Source of the DNA: Campylobacter coli 76339
GTDB lineage: Bacteria > Campylobacterota > Campylobacteria > Campylobacterales > Campylobacteraceae
Direction of reading: 5' to 3'
Assembly (NCBI GenBank): GCA_000470055.1
Contig: HG326877.1
Span: 690,662 to 754,661 of the forward strand
Length of the DNA: 64,000 nt
Shown: positions 17,019 to 26,002 of the stretch, piece after piece
Numbering within the stretch: the first letter of the stretch is position 1
How the letters are laid out: every line of letters starts with the position of its first letter
Position numbers and translations under genes: made by a program
The notes under the pieces: generated by a model
What the model saw: the letters and a program-made list of their open reading frames with translations, nothing else
Told to the model about the DNA's origin: nothing
The model's database searches: none

Positions 17019-18814
17019 ATTCACTACTAATCGGTACTGCAGGGCATATTGATCATGGAAAAACTTCTTTGATTAAGGCTATAAATGGTTTTGAAGGGGA
17101 TAGTTTAAAAGAGGAAAAAGAAAGACAAATCACGATTAATTTAAGTTTTTCTAATTTAAATTATAAGCAAAAACACCTTTCTTTTATCGATGTGCCAGGC
17201 CATAAAGACTTGGTTAAAACGATGATAAGCGGAGCTTTTGGTTTTAGTGCTTGTTTGTTTGTAGTCGATATTAATGAGGGTTTAAAAGAACAAAGCATAG
17301 AGCATTTAGAAGTACTTGAACTTTTAGGTGTGAAAGATATTATCTTAGTGCTTAGTAAATGCGATTTATGTGAAAATCCCAAAGAGCAAGAGCAAAAAAT
17401 TCTAAACTCACTTGAGTTTACACCTATGAAAGTGTTTCATACTTCGATAAAAGATCAAGAAAGCATTGAGCGCTTAAAAAATTATCTTTTAAATTTAGAG
17501 TGTAAGAATGCTAATGAAAATCTTGTTTTCCGTTATTATATCGATAGGGTTTTTTCTTTAAAAGGTATAGGAACTATAGTTACTGGAAGCCTCAATGAAG
17601 GTAAAATTTCTCTCAATGAAAAAATCATTTGTCTTGACAATCAAAAAGAACTTGTAGTTAAAAATATACAAAATCATGAAAGTAATTTTGATGAAATTTC
17701 AGCTTTTAACCGTGTGGCTTTGAGCTTAAATTGTGATTATAAAGAATTAAAAAAAGGTTATGTTTTAAGTAAAAAAGGTTTTTTTAAGGGCTTTAAAGAA
17801 TGTGATGTTTTGATTAAAGCTAAAAGATTAAAAAATGAAAAAATGCTTTTTTGCGTGGGTGCAAAAAGCATAGAGTGCAAGATAAGCATTTTAAAAGAGT
17901 TGGAAAACAATGAATTTTTTGCTCATCTTGAATTCGAAAAAAATCTTTTTTTATGTTTTAATGAAAAATTTATTTTATTGCAAAATAATCGTGTTGTGGG
18001 CGGAGGAGAGGTTTTAAATCCTGTGAGTGAGCCTTTGAAAAAGGAACAAAAAAATAAATTTTTAATGCTTTTGAAAAATAAAGAATTAAAAAAAGTTTTT
18101 GAATTTCTAAAAAATACACATAAATATGGCTTTGGCTTGCTTTCAAGTTATCAAAGATTTAAGTTAAGTCACGAAGAAGCTTTAAATTTAGCTAAAGAGC
18201 TAAGTGGAGTTTTTATAGATGAAAAAAATCTTAATATTTATAATCTCTTAGCCTTAGATGAGCTTAAAAAATTCATTTCTTTTATACTTGAAAAAAATCC
18301 TTATGCCATGCTTTCAGCAACTTCTTTAGCTCTAAGACTTCCTTGGGCCAGTGCGGAATTTTGTGAATTTGGACTTCAAAATCTATCAAATTTACTTGAA
18401 TTTGAAAAGGGAGTGTATTTTAAAAAAGGAATTGATTATGAAAAGCTTAGAGAAAGAAACAATGATGAGCTATACAATATACTTAAAAAACAAGGCATAA
18501 AACCTCAAGCCCCTTATAATTTATATGAATTTTTAGAACTAGACAGAAAAAGTGGAGATGAAATTTTAAAAAAACTTACCAAGCAAAATCGCGTTATAAG
18601 ACTTTCTCACAATCTTTTTGTAGAAAAAAATGCCTTAGACAAACTTATGCAAGAATGCCTAGAAATTTTAAAGAGTCAAAGCCTTGATATACAAAGCATG
18701 AAAGAGCGTTTTAATCTTTCAAGAAAATATGCCATAGCTTATTTAGAATATCTTGATAAAGATGAGAGGGTGCAAAAAAAGGACGAAAAAAGATTTTTAA
18801 AAACAAATATTTAG
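17015..18814 (+). CDS. selB: Selenocysteine-specific elongation factor SelB
   Basis: 599 residues. The N-terminal GTPase domain has GTAGHIDHGKTSL, DVPGHKDLVKTM and SKCDL. EF-Tu-like domains 2-3 follow to about residue 340, then winged-helix repeats at the C-terminus that read the SECIS hairpin. It delivers Sec-tRNA to the ribosome. Start overlaps the selA stop. Confidence 0.96.
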   Translation: MNSLLIGTAGHIDHGKTSLIKAINGFEGDSLKEEKERQITINLSFSNLNYKQKHLSFIDVPGHKDLVKTMISGAFGFSACLFVVDINEGLKEQSIEHLEVLELLGVKDIILVLSKCDLCENPKEQEQKILNSLEFTPMKVFHTSIKDQESIERLKNYLLNLECKNANENLVFRYYIDRVFSLKGIGTIVTGSLNEGKISLNEKIICLDNQKELVVKNIQNHESNFDEISAFNRVALSLNCDYKELKKGYVLSKKGFFKGFKECDVLIKAKRLKNEKMLFCVGAKSIECKISILKELENNEFFAHLEFEKNLFLCFNEKFILLQNNRVVGGGEVLNPVSEPLKKEQKNKFLMLLKNKELKKVFEFLKNTHKYGFGLLSSYQRFKLSHEEALNLAKELSGVFIDEKNLNIYNLLALDELKKFISFILEKNPYAMLSATSLALRLPWASAEFCEFGLQNLSNLLEFEKGVYFKKGIDYEKLRERNNDELYNILKKQGIKPQAPYNLYEFLELDRKSGDEILKKLTKQNRVIRLSHNLFVEKNALDKLMQECLEILKSQSLDIQSMKERFNLSRKYAIAYLEYLDKDERVQKKDEKRFLKTNI

Positions 18815-18863
18815 AATATCATTATAAAATAAAACATTAATATTTGATTTTAAGGAAAATAAA

Positions 18864-19574
18864 TAGAAAAAAATAAGCTTAATCCTTGCTTGCTCAATGT
18901 CTTTATTTGCTGCTAGTAATTCTGAAATCAGTGATTTTTATTCTAAAAGTATTAAGGCGCAATTTCCAAATGCAACAGTGAGCGTAGGTAATCGCCAAAA
19001 GGTTGGAAATACAGGCTTCGAAAGCGTGATTGTTACGATAACGCTTGAAGGACAAAAGCAAGAGCAAATTCTTTTTACAAAAGACAATCTTATCGTTCCT
19101 GATATTATTGATTTAAAAACTAAAACTTCTTATGCTCAAGAATATGAAATGAAAAAATTCCAAGAGGCTAGGGCAAATTTCACTAAAAATGTTAAACCCG
19201 TAGTTCAAAAAGAAACAATGCTTATAGCTTTAGGCGATAAAAATAAACCTGCTATTTATGTATTTTCAGATCCAGAATGTCCTTATTGTAGAGATCATTT
19301 GGCACAGATTAAAGATGAACTTAAAAATTATCAAGTCAATTATATCTTAACCCCAGTGCATGGTAAATCAGCTTTTGAAAAATCAGCATTGATTTATAAA
19401 GAGAGCAAAAAAGCTAAGAGTGATGATGAGAAAATAGCTATTTTAAATAAATATTATGACGCAAATATCAAATCTTATCCAAAGGTGAGCGATAACGAGT
19501 TAAAAGAAGTATTTTCTCTTTATGAAAAATATCGTTCTTTAGGCCTTAGTGCTACTCCAACCATCATCAAATAA
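18864..19574 (+). pseudogene. DsbC/G-like periplasmic thiol oxidoreductase with a lost start codon
   Basis: The body shows a thioredoxin-fold active site CPYC in FSDPECPYCRDHL and a cis-proline ATPT near the end. Counting back from the ATG at 18897, the frame reads KKISLILACS, a typical signal peptide core, but the codon where the start belongs (18864-18866) is TAG. AGGA stands 7 bases before it. Restoring one T (ATATGAAA instead of ATAGAAA) would give MKKISLILACSMSLFAAS. From the remaining ATG (18897) the protein is 225 residues without a working signal and without a ribosome site. It also ends soon after the cis-proline loop. A homologue in strain 81116 has been studied as a dimeric Dsb oxidoreductase. 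Sequencing error is not excluded. Confidence 0.7.
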
Positions 19575-20101
19575 TGAGAAAAATTCATCTAATTTCAGCT
19601 TTATTTCTAGCACTCTTTTTGAGTGCTTGTGCACAGTCTGCCTTTGTTCAAAGCTCTATACAAACAAGCAATGAAGGTATTTTTTTAAAGGCTAAACAAG
19701 GGCAAAGTTTTAGTATCACTTTGCAAAATCCAAGCAAAATTCAAAGTACTCTAAAAGATGAATTAGCTTTAAGGCTTAAAAATTTAGGATTAAAAGAAGT
19801 ATCTTTGAATGCTGATTATGAAATTTTAATCAATCTTGTAGATTTTAAAAAGCACTCTTATGCTCAAAGAATTACAAGCTCGGGAAGATTTTTTTATGAT
19901 TTTGATCCTTTTGAAAATAATGGAGAATGGTATATTGAAAATTATTATACCATGCAAGTAAATATACAAATCAGCTCTAAAAATACCCCACAAAAAACGA
20001 GCTTATTTGCTCGCACAGCTTATCTTAGCGATAAAAAGCGTTGTCAGCTTTCTTTAGAAAATAAAATCATAGATCAAATTTCAAGCTTTTTTTATTTTTG
20101 A
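19574..20101 (+). CDS. Putative lipoprotein
   Basis: 175 residues with a lipoprotein signal: basic MRK, a hydrophobic stretch, and the lipobox LSAC (Cys19). The mature part begins AQSAFVQSS and has ALRLKNLGLKEVSLNADYEI, a pattern seen in small outer-membrane lipoproteins. No known function. It overlaps the Dsb-like gene by TAATG and converges on the MFS gene with a 1-base gap. Confidence 0.8.
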   Translation: MRKIHLISALFLALFLSACAQSAFVQSSIQTSNEGIFLKAKQGQSFSITLQNPSKIQSTLKDELALRLKNLGLKEVSLNADYEILINLVDFKKHSYAQRITSSGRFFYDFDPFENNGEWYIENYYTMQVNIQISSKNTPQKTSLFARTAYLSDKKRCQLSLENKIIDQISSFFYF

Positions 20102-20102
20102 T

Positions 20103-21398
20103 TTAAATTTTACTTTCTAATTCTTCTTTGTTTGTCAGCTTGCTATCAAATTTAATAACTAGGTTTTTTGAGTTTTTGTAAATATCTACAACACCTAAAT
20201 TTTTATTAAATTCGCTAAAATTTAAACTTGTTTCTAAAGGCAAATAAATATTTTTAAATTCAGAAGGATTTTTTAAATATAGCAGAGCTATAAACCAAAC
20301 AATAGACAAAGCTACTAAAATAATAGCCAGTAATTCTAATTTGTTAAGATGTAAAAATATACCCCCTATTATACCCCCTATAAAACTTCCGCCATATCCA
20401 AAAGCATTAAAAAGTCCTAAAGCTGCGCCTTTTTCATGCACTTTACAGAATTTAGAAGCACAGCTTTGCATAATGGGTTCGTGCAAGTTAAACCCTATAA
20501 AAAATATCACAACCGCAACGATGAAAAAAGCAATGGAATTAGAAAAAATAAAAAAGACATAAGAAAGGATAAAAAAAGCTATCCCTAAAAGTAAAATTTG
20601 CTTTGCTAAGCCTCTTTTTTCGCCCAAACTTCCTGAAAATCCCATGGCGATAAACCCTGCTATCATAGATGCTGTATAGACAATCCAAAGTTTATGCTCA
20701 TCAAAGCCTAAATGTTTTACTAAAATGATAGGAATACTTAAAAATGCTATGCTCATAAGCATTTTTTGCATGAAATTAGTAAAATTCATTAGAGCTAAAT
20801 TTTTTTGTTTGATAAGATGTAAAAAAGGAGTTTTAGTATTTTCATGAGTGATTTTATTTTCTTTTGGAACGACAGTATAAAGCAAGATGATACACAAAAG
20901 CGATAAAGCAGCACTAAGATCAAAAAGACTAGAAAGCCCCCATTTAGCACTCATTAAAGGTGAGATTACCATAGAAGCTGCAAAAGATAGTCCTATAAAA
21001 GATCCCATTATCGCCATAGCTTTACCGCGATTTTCTTCAGTGATAAAATCGCTAATCATTGCCGTGGCTACTGCGCCGATAGCACCTGCGCCTTGAAGCA
21101 TTCTACCTACTAGCATTGTATAAATATTATCAGCCCAAGAGCAGATTAAAGACCCTATAATAAAGACAATCAGTCCTATAAGCATAGTTTTTTTACGCCC
21201 AATTTTATCACTTAGTATCCCAAAAGGCATTTGTAAAGCCATTTGAGTTAGAGCATAAACACCCACTAGAAGTCCTACTAAAAATTCATTTGCGCCTTGA
21301 AGCTCAAGAGCGTAAAAGCTAAGTACAGGTAAAACTATAAACAGTCCAAAAAACCTTGTTCCAACGATAAAAGATAAGGGTAAGACATTATTTAGCAT
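20103..21398 (-). CDS. cmeG: MFS efflux transporter (CmeG type)
   Basis: 431 residues with about 12 membrane segments and the MFS loop motif GILSDKIGRKKTML between segments 2 and 3. A hydrophilic tail of about 50 residues follows the last segment. The homologue Cj1375 is the multidrug efflux pump CmeG, as I recall. The gene is monocistronic and divergent from rdgB. It could also move other small amphiphilic compounds. Confidence 0.85.
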   Translation of the reverse strand: MLNNVLPLSFIVGTRFFGLFIVLPVLSFYALELQGANEFLVGLLVGVYALTQMALQMPFGILSDKIGRKKTMLIGLIVFIIGSLICSWADNIYTMLVGRMLQGAGAIGAVATAMISDFITEENRGKAMAIMGSFIGLSFAASMVISPLMSAKWGLSSLFDLSAALSLLCIILLYTVVPKENKITHENTKTPFLHLIKQKNLALMNFTNFMQKMLMSIAFLSIPIILVKHLGFDEHKLWIVYTASMIAGFIAMGFSGSLGEKRGLAKQILLLGIAFFILSYVFFIFSNSIAFFIVAVVIFFIGFNLHEPIMQSCASKFCKVHEKGAALGLFNAFGYGGSFIGGIIGGIFLHLNKLELLAIILVALSIVWFIALLYLKNPSEFKNIYLPLETSLNFSEFNKNLGVVDIYKNSKNLVIKFDSKLTNKEELESKI

Positions 21399-21454
21399 TA
21401 TTTTGGTTTCCTAAAAATCTTAAAATTCTACAAAAAAAGATAATTTTACTATGA

Positions 21455-21460
21455 ATTATA
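21455..21460 (-). promoter_or_regulatory. Candidate -10 of the MFS gene
   Basis: Minus-strand TATAAT about 57 bases before the ATG of the MFS gene, within AATATAATTCAT. Confidence 0.4.
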
Positions 21461-21556
21461 TTAATGATAGTTAAGTTTTTTATTTTTATTTTTTTAAAAG
21501 GCTTAAAAAAGTAAGATTTCAATTTTAAAAATATGGCTTTATAGCGCTTATTTTGA

Positions 21557-21562
21557 TATAGT
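21557..21562 (+). promoter_or_regulatory. Candidate -10 of rdgB
   Basis: TATAGT preceded by TTTGA, 48 bases before the rdgB ATG. Confidence 0.4.
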
Positions 21563-21609
21563 ACCTACTTTTTCAGGACTTGTTTTCGATTATTTTTTGG
21601 AGAAAATTC

Positions 21610-22215
21610 ATGAAAATTTTATTAGCAACAAGTAATAAACACAAGGTTGTAGAATTAAAAGAAATTCTAAAAGAATTCGAAATTTATGCTTTTGATGAAA
21701 TTTTAACTGTCTTTGAAATAGAAGAAAATGGTAATAGCTTTAAAGAAAATGCTCTTATAAAAGCAAGAGCGGTTTTTAATGCTTTAAATGAAAATCAAAA
21801 AAATGAATTCATTGTTTTAAGCGATGATAGTGGAATTTGTGTCGATGTTTTGGGTGGTAAGCCAGGAATTTATTCTGCGCGTTTTAGCGGCAAGGGAGAT
21901 GATAAAAGCAATCGTGATGAGCTTGTAAAACAAATGGGGGCTTTGGGTTTTAAAACAAGTAAAGCTCACTATGTGGCTGCTATCGCTTTGGTGAGTTTAG
22001 AGGGGGAATGGACAGTGCACGGTACTATGCACGGACATGTAATTAACATAGAAAGAGGTGAAAATGGCTTTGGCTATGATAGTCTTTTTATCCCTAAAGG
22101 TTTTGATAAAACCTTAGCAGAGCTTAGCAATGATGAAAAAAATCAACTCTCTCATCGTTTTAAAGCTTTAGAGCTTGCAAGGATTGTTTTAAAAGTTTTA
22201 AATAAAGGAAAATAA
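21610..22215 (+). CDS. rdgB: dITP/XTP pyrophosphatase RdgB (HAM1 family)
   Basis: 201 residues from the ATG at 21610, chosen because GGAGAAAA lies just before it and the family starts [12 protein letters not shown]. An in-frame ATG at 21580 would add ten unlike residues. Motifs: [33 protein letters not shown] (metal and base site), GYDSLFIP, and LSHRFKAL. It hydrolyses deaminated purine triphosphates to keep them out of DNA. Confidence 0.94.
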   Translation: MKILLATSNKHKVVELKEILKEFEIYAFDEILTVFEIEENGNSFKENALIKARAVFNALNENQKNEFIVLSDDSGICVDVLGGKPGIYSARFSGKGDDKSNRDELVKQMGALGFKTSKAHYVAAIALVSLEGEWTVHGTMHGHVINIERGENGFGYDSLFIPKGFDKTLAELSNDEKNQLSHRFKALELARIVLKVLNKGK

Positions 22216-22295
22216 TGAAAAATTTCATTAAGTATATTGCGGCGGCTGTGTTAATTTATGCGGTTTATGTAGGTTTAAATCTTTGGTTTTCCTAG
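22215..22295 (+). CDS. Small membrane peptide, 26 residues
   Basis: The ATG shares its A with the rdgB stop (TAATG), and AAGGAA stands 6-10 bases before it. The product starts [17 protein letters not shown] and ends GLNLWFS: a short basic start followed by one membrane-spanning helix. The gene lies almost entirely opposite the 3' end of the RND gene. It is below usual annotation limits. Coupling to rdgB and the clean hydrophobic design support real translation, but this is inference. Confidence 0.5.
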   Translation: MKNFIKYIAAAVLIYAVYVGLNLWFS

Positions 22296-24717
22296 CATAA
22301 ATTGTAATTAAAAAGCTTGGAAGTAAAAATAAACTCCCGCTTAAAAGTAAAATCATTACAAATACAGTCAAAACTCCAAAATAAATCGTAGGGATAAAAT
22401 TACTACTCATCATAACACTAAAGCCTAAGACTATGCTAATGGTTGTATAATAAAGTGCTGATCCTATGCTAAGATGTGAATTTAAAATCGCTTCTTCTAC
22501 GCTTTTGGTTTTAATCTCTTCTTTAAAACGATAGATATAGTGTATGGCATCATCCACGCCTATGCCTATAGCTATGGCTGCTATGGTAATACTCATCATA
22601 TCCAAAGGAATGCCTAAAATTCCCATAAGGGCAAAAACTACACTTAAGGGGATGATATTAACCAGTAGGGCAATAATTGAAAATTTCAAACTTCTAAAAA
22701 TAACTATAAATAATACAAAAATAACCAAGATAACAAAAATAAGTGTATCAAATTGCGATGAAAAAAGACTTTGAAGCATATTGTTATAAAGCACCATAAT
22801 GCCTGTGATTTGAATTTCTACACCATCATTTTTTAAAAGTGTTTCAAGTTCTTGCTTGAGATTGATTAAAAATTCATTACGCCTTAGTTTTGGATCAGAA
22901 TCTATAATACGCATGCTAAATCTTAGCTCATTTTCTTCTATATTGACAAAGGGTGAAAGAAGTTCTTGTTTGAGTTCTAGGGGTAAATTTTCATTTAAAA
23001 ACGCAAGAGTAAAATCATCTAAATCTTTACCATCATTGATGCTTTTTCCTAGGCTTAAAAGGCTATTAAGGCTTAAAACTGAACCTATAAATTCTTTATT
23101 TTCTAAAAATTCATGCACTTTTTTTGCAATGCGTGTTTTTTTAGAGTTAAACCAATAAGTATCCTTGCTTGCTAAAGAGTCAAATTCACTCTCAAAGCTA
23201 TCAAATACATCATTTGAGTTATGATTGTTTTTGTTATTGTCAGGAAAGCGAATGATAATATCTAAAGGCAAGGTTCCACCTAAATTTTTATCAATAACTA
23301 ATAAGCCTTTTTTGATCTCACTTCCATCTTTAAAATAATTCACAAAAGAATTTTCAACCCTTAGTTTAGAAATACCCACTAGAGCTAAGATAATCGCAGC
23401 GACTGAGAGTGTGTATATAATAGAGCGTTTTTTAGGATCTAAGCTTGTCTTGGCACAAAAAGCTAAGAAATTAAATTTAAATTCTTTTTTGTAGTATTTT
23501 TTGGGCTTAAGAAGCACTAAAATACTTGCTAAAAACAAATAGCTAAAAATGAGTGCAAGTCCTATGCCTATGCTCATCATAATACCAAGTTTTATAATAG
23601 GTTCTATGTTTGAAAGCATGAGAGAGAAAAAGCCTATCATGGTCGTAATAATAGCGTAAAAACTAGGGTTTGCTTTTGCAAGTAGGGTTTGAAGCACAAG
23701 GCGTTCAATTTTAGCTTTTGGGTAAAGCTTACTAATTTCTATAAAATGTGTGATGAGATGGATAACTACGCTTAGGGTGATGATTAAGACTAGGGCAACA
23801 TAATTTGAAGAAATAACAGTGATTTGAAAATTTAAAAGAGTAAATACACCACTTGCTGCACTTAAACTTATAAAACAAATAAAGAGAGGTAAAAAAACAA
23901 AGCGCCATGATCGAAAAAAACAATAAAGCGCACAAGCTAACAAAAATACAAGAGAAATTCCATAGAGCATAAGATCGGATTTTATATAAGTTATCATATC
24001 ATCAGCGATCATACTCACTCCGCCAAGATAGAAACTATTTCCATCTTTTTCGTATTTTTTGATGATATTTTTGATCGTGTCTAGGCTTTGCTTTGTAATG
24101 ATTTTTTGTTGTTCTTGATGTTTTTTAATCGCTAGGCGAATCTGTTCTTTTTCGTTATCATCTGTACTAAGATCGCGTTTTTCTATGAGTTCGTTATAGA
24201 TTGTATCGGGTTTAAGATAGATGATAAGTCCTGTTGTTTTACCATCTTTTGAAATGATATTGTTTTTGTAAAAAGGACTGTTTAAAATTTCATTTTGGGC
24301 TTTGGTAAGATTAACATCCTTACTTTCTATATTAGGGATATTTTTTAAAAGTTCTTTTAAATCTGTATTTTCAGAGCTTTGAAGCAAAGGAGCATTGATG
24401 ATGCTAAAAACACGCTCAACCAATGAAACTTGTTCTAATTCTTGATGAAGCTCTTTTAATTTATTTAAATTTTGTTTTGAAAAAGGATTTTCATCTTCAG
24501 GTTTAAAGGCTAAAAGTAAAAAATTATCACTTTTGTAATGTTTAGAAATTTCTCTAAAAATTTTTAAATCTTTATCATTTTCCAAAAGCAAGCTTTCAGC
24601 ACTTGCATCTACGCTTAGTTTAGAAGCAAAAAAGCTTAAAAACAAGCATATGAGAAGAGTGGTAAAAAAAGTACTTTTGGGATGATAAATAAAAAATTTT
24701 AAGAATTTTGCAAACAT
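22228..24717 (-). CDS. RND-superfamily exporter of the MMPL/HpnN type
   Basis: 829 residues with two repeats of one helix, a large periplasmic domain and five helices: first membrane segment at about 12-32, a helix cluster at 255-410, then the same again at 435 and 670-810. The RND signature GIGVDDAIHYIYRF lies in the second half. It lacks a membrane-fusion partner, as for lipid-moving MMPL/HpnN proteins. It overlaps the mlaC-like gene by 1 base, so it probably moves lipids together with MlaA and MlaC. Confidence 0.85.
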   Translation of the reverse strand: MFAKFLKFFIYHPKSTFFTTLLICLFLSFFASKLSVDASAESLLLENDKDLKIFREISKHYKSDNFLLLAFKPEDENPFSKQNLNKLKELHQELEQVSLVERVFSIINAPLLQSSENTDLKELLKNIPNIESKDVNLTKAQNEILNSPFYKNNIISKDGKTTGLIIYLKPDTIYNELIEKRDLSTDDNEKEQIRLAIKKHQEQQKIITKQSLDTIKNIIKKYEKDGNSFYLGGVSMIADDMITYIKSDLMLYGISLVFLLACALYCFFRSWRFVFLPLFICFISLSAASGVFTLLNFQITVISSNYVALVLIITLSVVIHLITHFIEISKLYPKAKIERLVLQTLLAKANPSFYAIITTMIGFFSLMLSNIEPIIKLGIMMSIGIGLALIFSYLFLASILVLLKPKKYYKKEFKFNFLAFCAKTSLDPKKRSIIYTLSVAAIILALVGISKLRVENSFVNYFKDGSEIKKGLLVIDKNLGGTLPLDIIIRFPDNNKNNHNSNDVFDSFESEFDSLASKDTYWFNSKKTRIAKKVHEFLENKEFIGSVLSLNSLLSLGKSINDGKDLDDFTLAFLNENLPLELKQELLSPFVNIEENELRFSMRIIDSDPKLRRNEFLINLKQELETLLKNDGVEIQITGIMVLYNNMLQSLFSSQFDTLIFVILVIFVLFIVIFRSLKFSIIALLVNIIPLSVVFALMGILGIPLDMMSITIAAIAIGIGVDDAIHYIYRFKEEIKTKSVEEAILNSHLSIGSALYYTTISIVLGFSVMMSSNFIPTIYFGVLTVFVMILLLSGSLFLLPSFLITIYARKTKDLNLHKPHKLTQPPQYT

Positions 24718-25286
24718 TATTCTATGGTTATATTTTCAAGCTTTTGAAGCAGAGTGTCAAAATCTTGGTTGGCTAAAATATCTGCAAATTGAGATCTGTA
24801 GGTTTGAACTATGCTCACACCTAAAACATCGATATCATAGATAAGCCAATCATTGTTGTTATTGTAAAATTTAAAGATGATATTTTTTTCCTCTCCATCC
24901 ACTAACATTGAAGAGGTTAAAAAATATCGTTTTGCATTTTTTAATTCTCCGCTTTTTACTACTAAAACTTGGTTTTTATAAAGATCAAGTTTATCTGTGA
25001 AGCTTTTTTTCAAGCTCGCTTCAAAAGCAATAGTAAATTTTTCTTGTTCTTTAGGGCTTAGTTTAGAATAATCTTTAGAAAGACTCAGTTGAGCCATGAG
25101 TTTATAATCAATTACATGATCAAAAATTTGAAAAATTTCATCAGCAGCTTGTTTTTTGTTTTCTTTGTTGTTTTGTAAAACTTGTAGACTTTTATTGATA
25201 TTTTTTTGCATGGTGCTAGAAATTTCATCCAATTGCAAGGCAAAAATATTTAAAGATAGGGCTAAAATTAAAAATATTTTTTTCAT
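24717..25286 (-). CDS. mlaC: MlaC/Ttg2D-family periplasmic phospholipid carrier
   Basis: 189 residues with signal peptide MKKIFLILALSLNIFA. The MlaC fold pattern is visible: FQIFDHVIDYKLMAQLSLSK, FTIAFEASLKKSFTDKL, and DWLIYDIDVLGVSIVQTYRSQF. It shuttles phospholipid across the periplasm. It sits between the mlaA-like and RND genes. The Mla inner-membrane ABC part is not in this window. Confidence 0.9.
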   Translation of the reverse strand: MKKIFLILALSLNIFALQLDEISSTMQKNINKSLQVLQNNKENKKQAADEIFQIFDHVIDYKLMAQLSLSKDYSKLSPKEQEKFTIAFEASLKKSFTDKLDLYKNQVLVVKSGELKNAKRYFLTSSMLVDGEEKNIIFKFYNNNNDWLIYDIDVLGVSIVQTYRSQFADILANQDFDTLLQKLENITIE

Positions 25287-25295
25287 TTTTTTCCT

Positions 25296-25994
25296 TTATT
25301 TACTAAGTTCATTGCGTCTTTGTTCGTAAGCGTCGCGTAAAAATGGATATAAATTTGGAGTATTATAATAAATTTCATCAATCTCATCTAGTTTAAAGCT
25401 GAGTTCATTTGCAAAGCCATAAGTGTTTATAGCCATACTTGCCCAAGTAGGATCTATATAGGCTGTAGGGACTGCATACCAAGTTGCAGGTAGGGTTAGC
25501 ATATCTCTTAGATTGCTAGGGCCAAGCACGGGTAAGACGATATGAAATCCTCCGCCCACTCCCCAATGTGCTAAAACAGTTCCTAGATCAGCAGGGTGTT
25601 TTTTAAGTCCCATTTTGCTTGCAGGATCCATAATCCCACCAAAACCCATGATGGTATTGGCGCTAAATCTTTTAAATTCTTCTCCCGCCTTTTCAAACTT
25701 AAACTGTAAGATATTTCCTACAAAGCGTAGGGGTGCAAATAAATTATCAAAAAAATTTTTCACTCCTAAGCGAATAAATTCAGGAGTGATAGCGTTATAG
25801 CCTTTAAGGATAGGGCGAAAACCATAATCATATAAAGTAACATTAAAGCTTGTCATTGCTTTATTGTATCCAGAAAGAGGATCGTTTACTTTATAGCTTT
25901 GATACTCTTCTTCAAAATCATTGAGATCTTGTGCAGATAAAAAACTTGTAACGCAAAGTAAAAGAAAAAATTTCAAAAATAATTGTTTTATCAT
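25296..25994 (-). CDS. mlaA: MlaA/VacJ outer-membrane lipid-asymmetry protein
   Basis: 232 residues from the ATG at 25994; a TTG four codons earlier is also possible. Signal peptide MIKQLFLKFFLLLCVTSFLSA without a lipobox, unlike the E. coli lipoprotein. Family motifs: DPLSGYNKAMTSFN, the donut-forming region NLFAPLRFVGNILQ, FRRFSANT-like segment, GGIMDPAS and GVGGGFHIVLPVLGPSNLRD. It removes misplaced phospholipid from the outer leaflet. In C. jejuni lower MlaA has been linked to more vesicle release. Confidence 0.92.
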   Translation of the reverse strand: MIKQLFLKFFLLLCVTSFLSAQDLNDFEEEYQSYKVNDPLSGYNKAMTSFNVTLYDYGFRPILKGYNAITPEFIRLGVKNFFDNLFAPLRFVGNILQFKFEKAGEEFKRFSANTIMGFGGIMDPASKMGLKKHPADLGTVLAHWGVGGGFHIVLPVLGPSNLRDMLTLPATWYAVPTAYIDPTWASMAINTYGFANELSFKLDEIDEIYYNTPNLYPFLRDAYEQRRNELSK

Positions 25995-26002
25995 TGTTAA
26001 GT

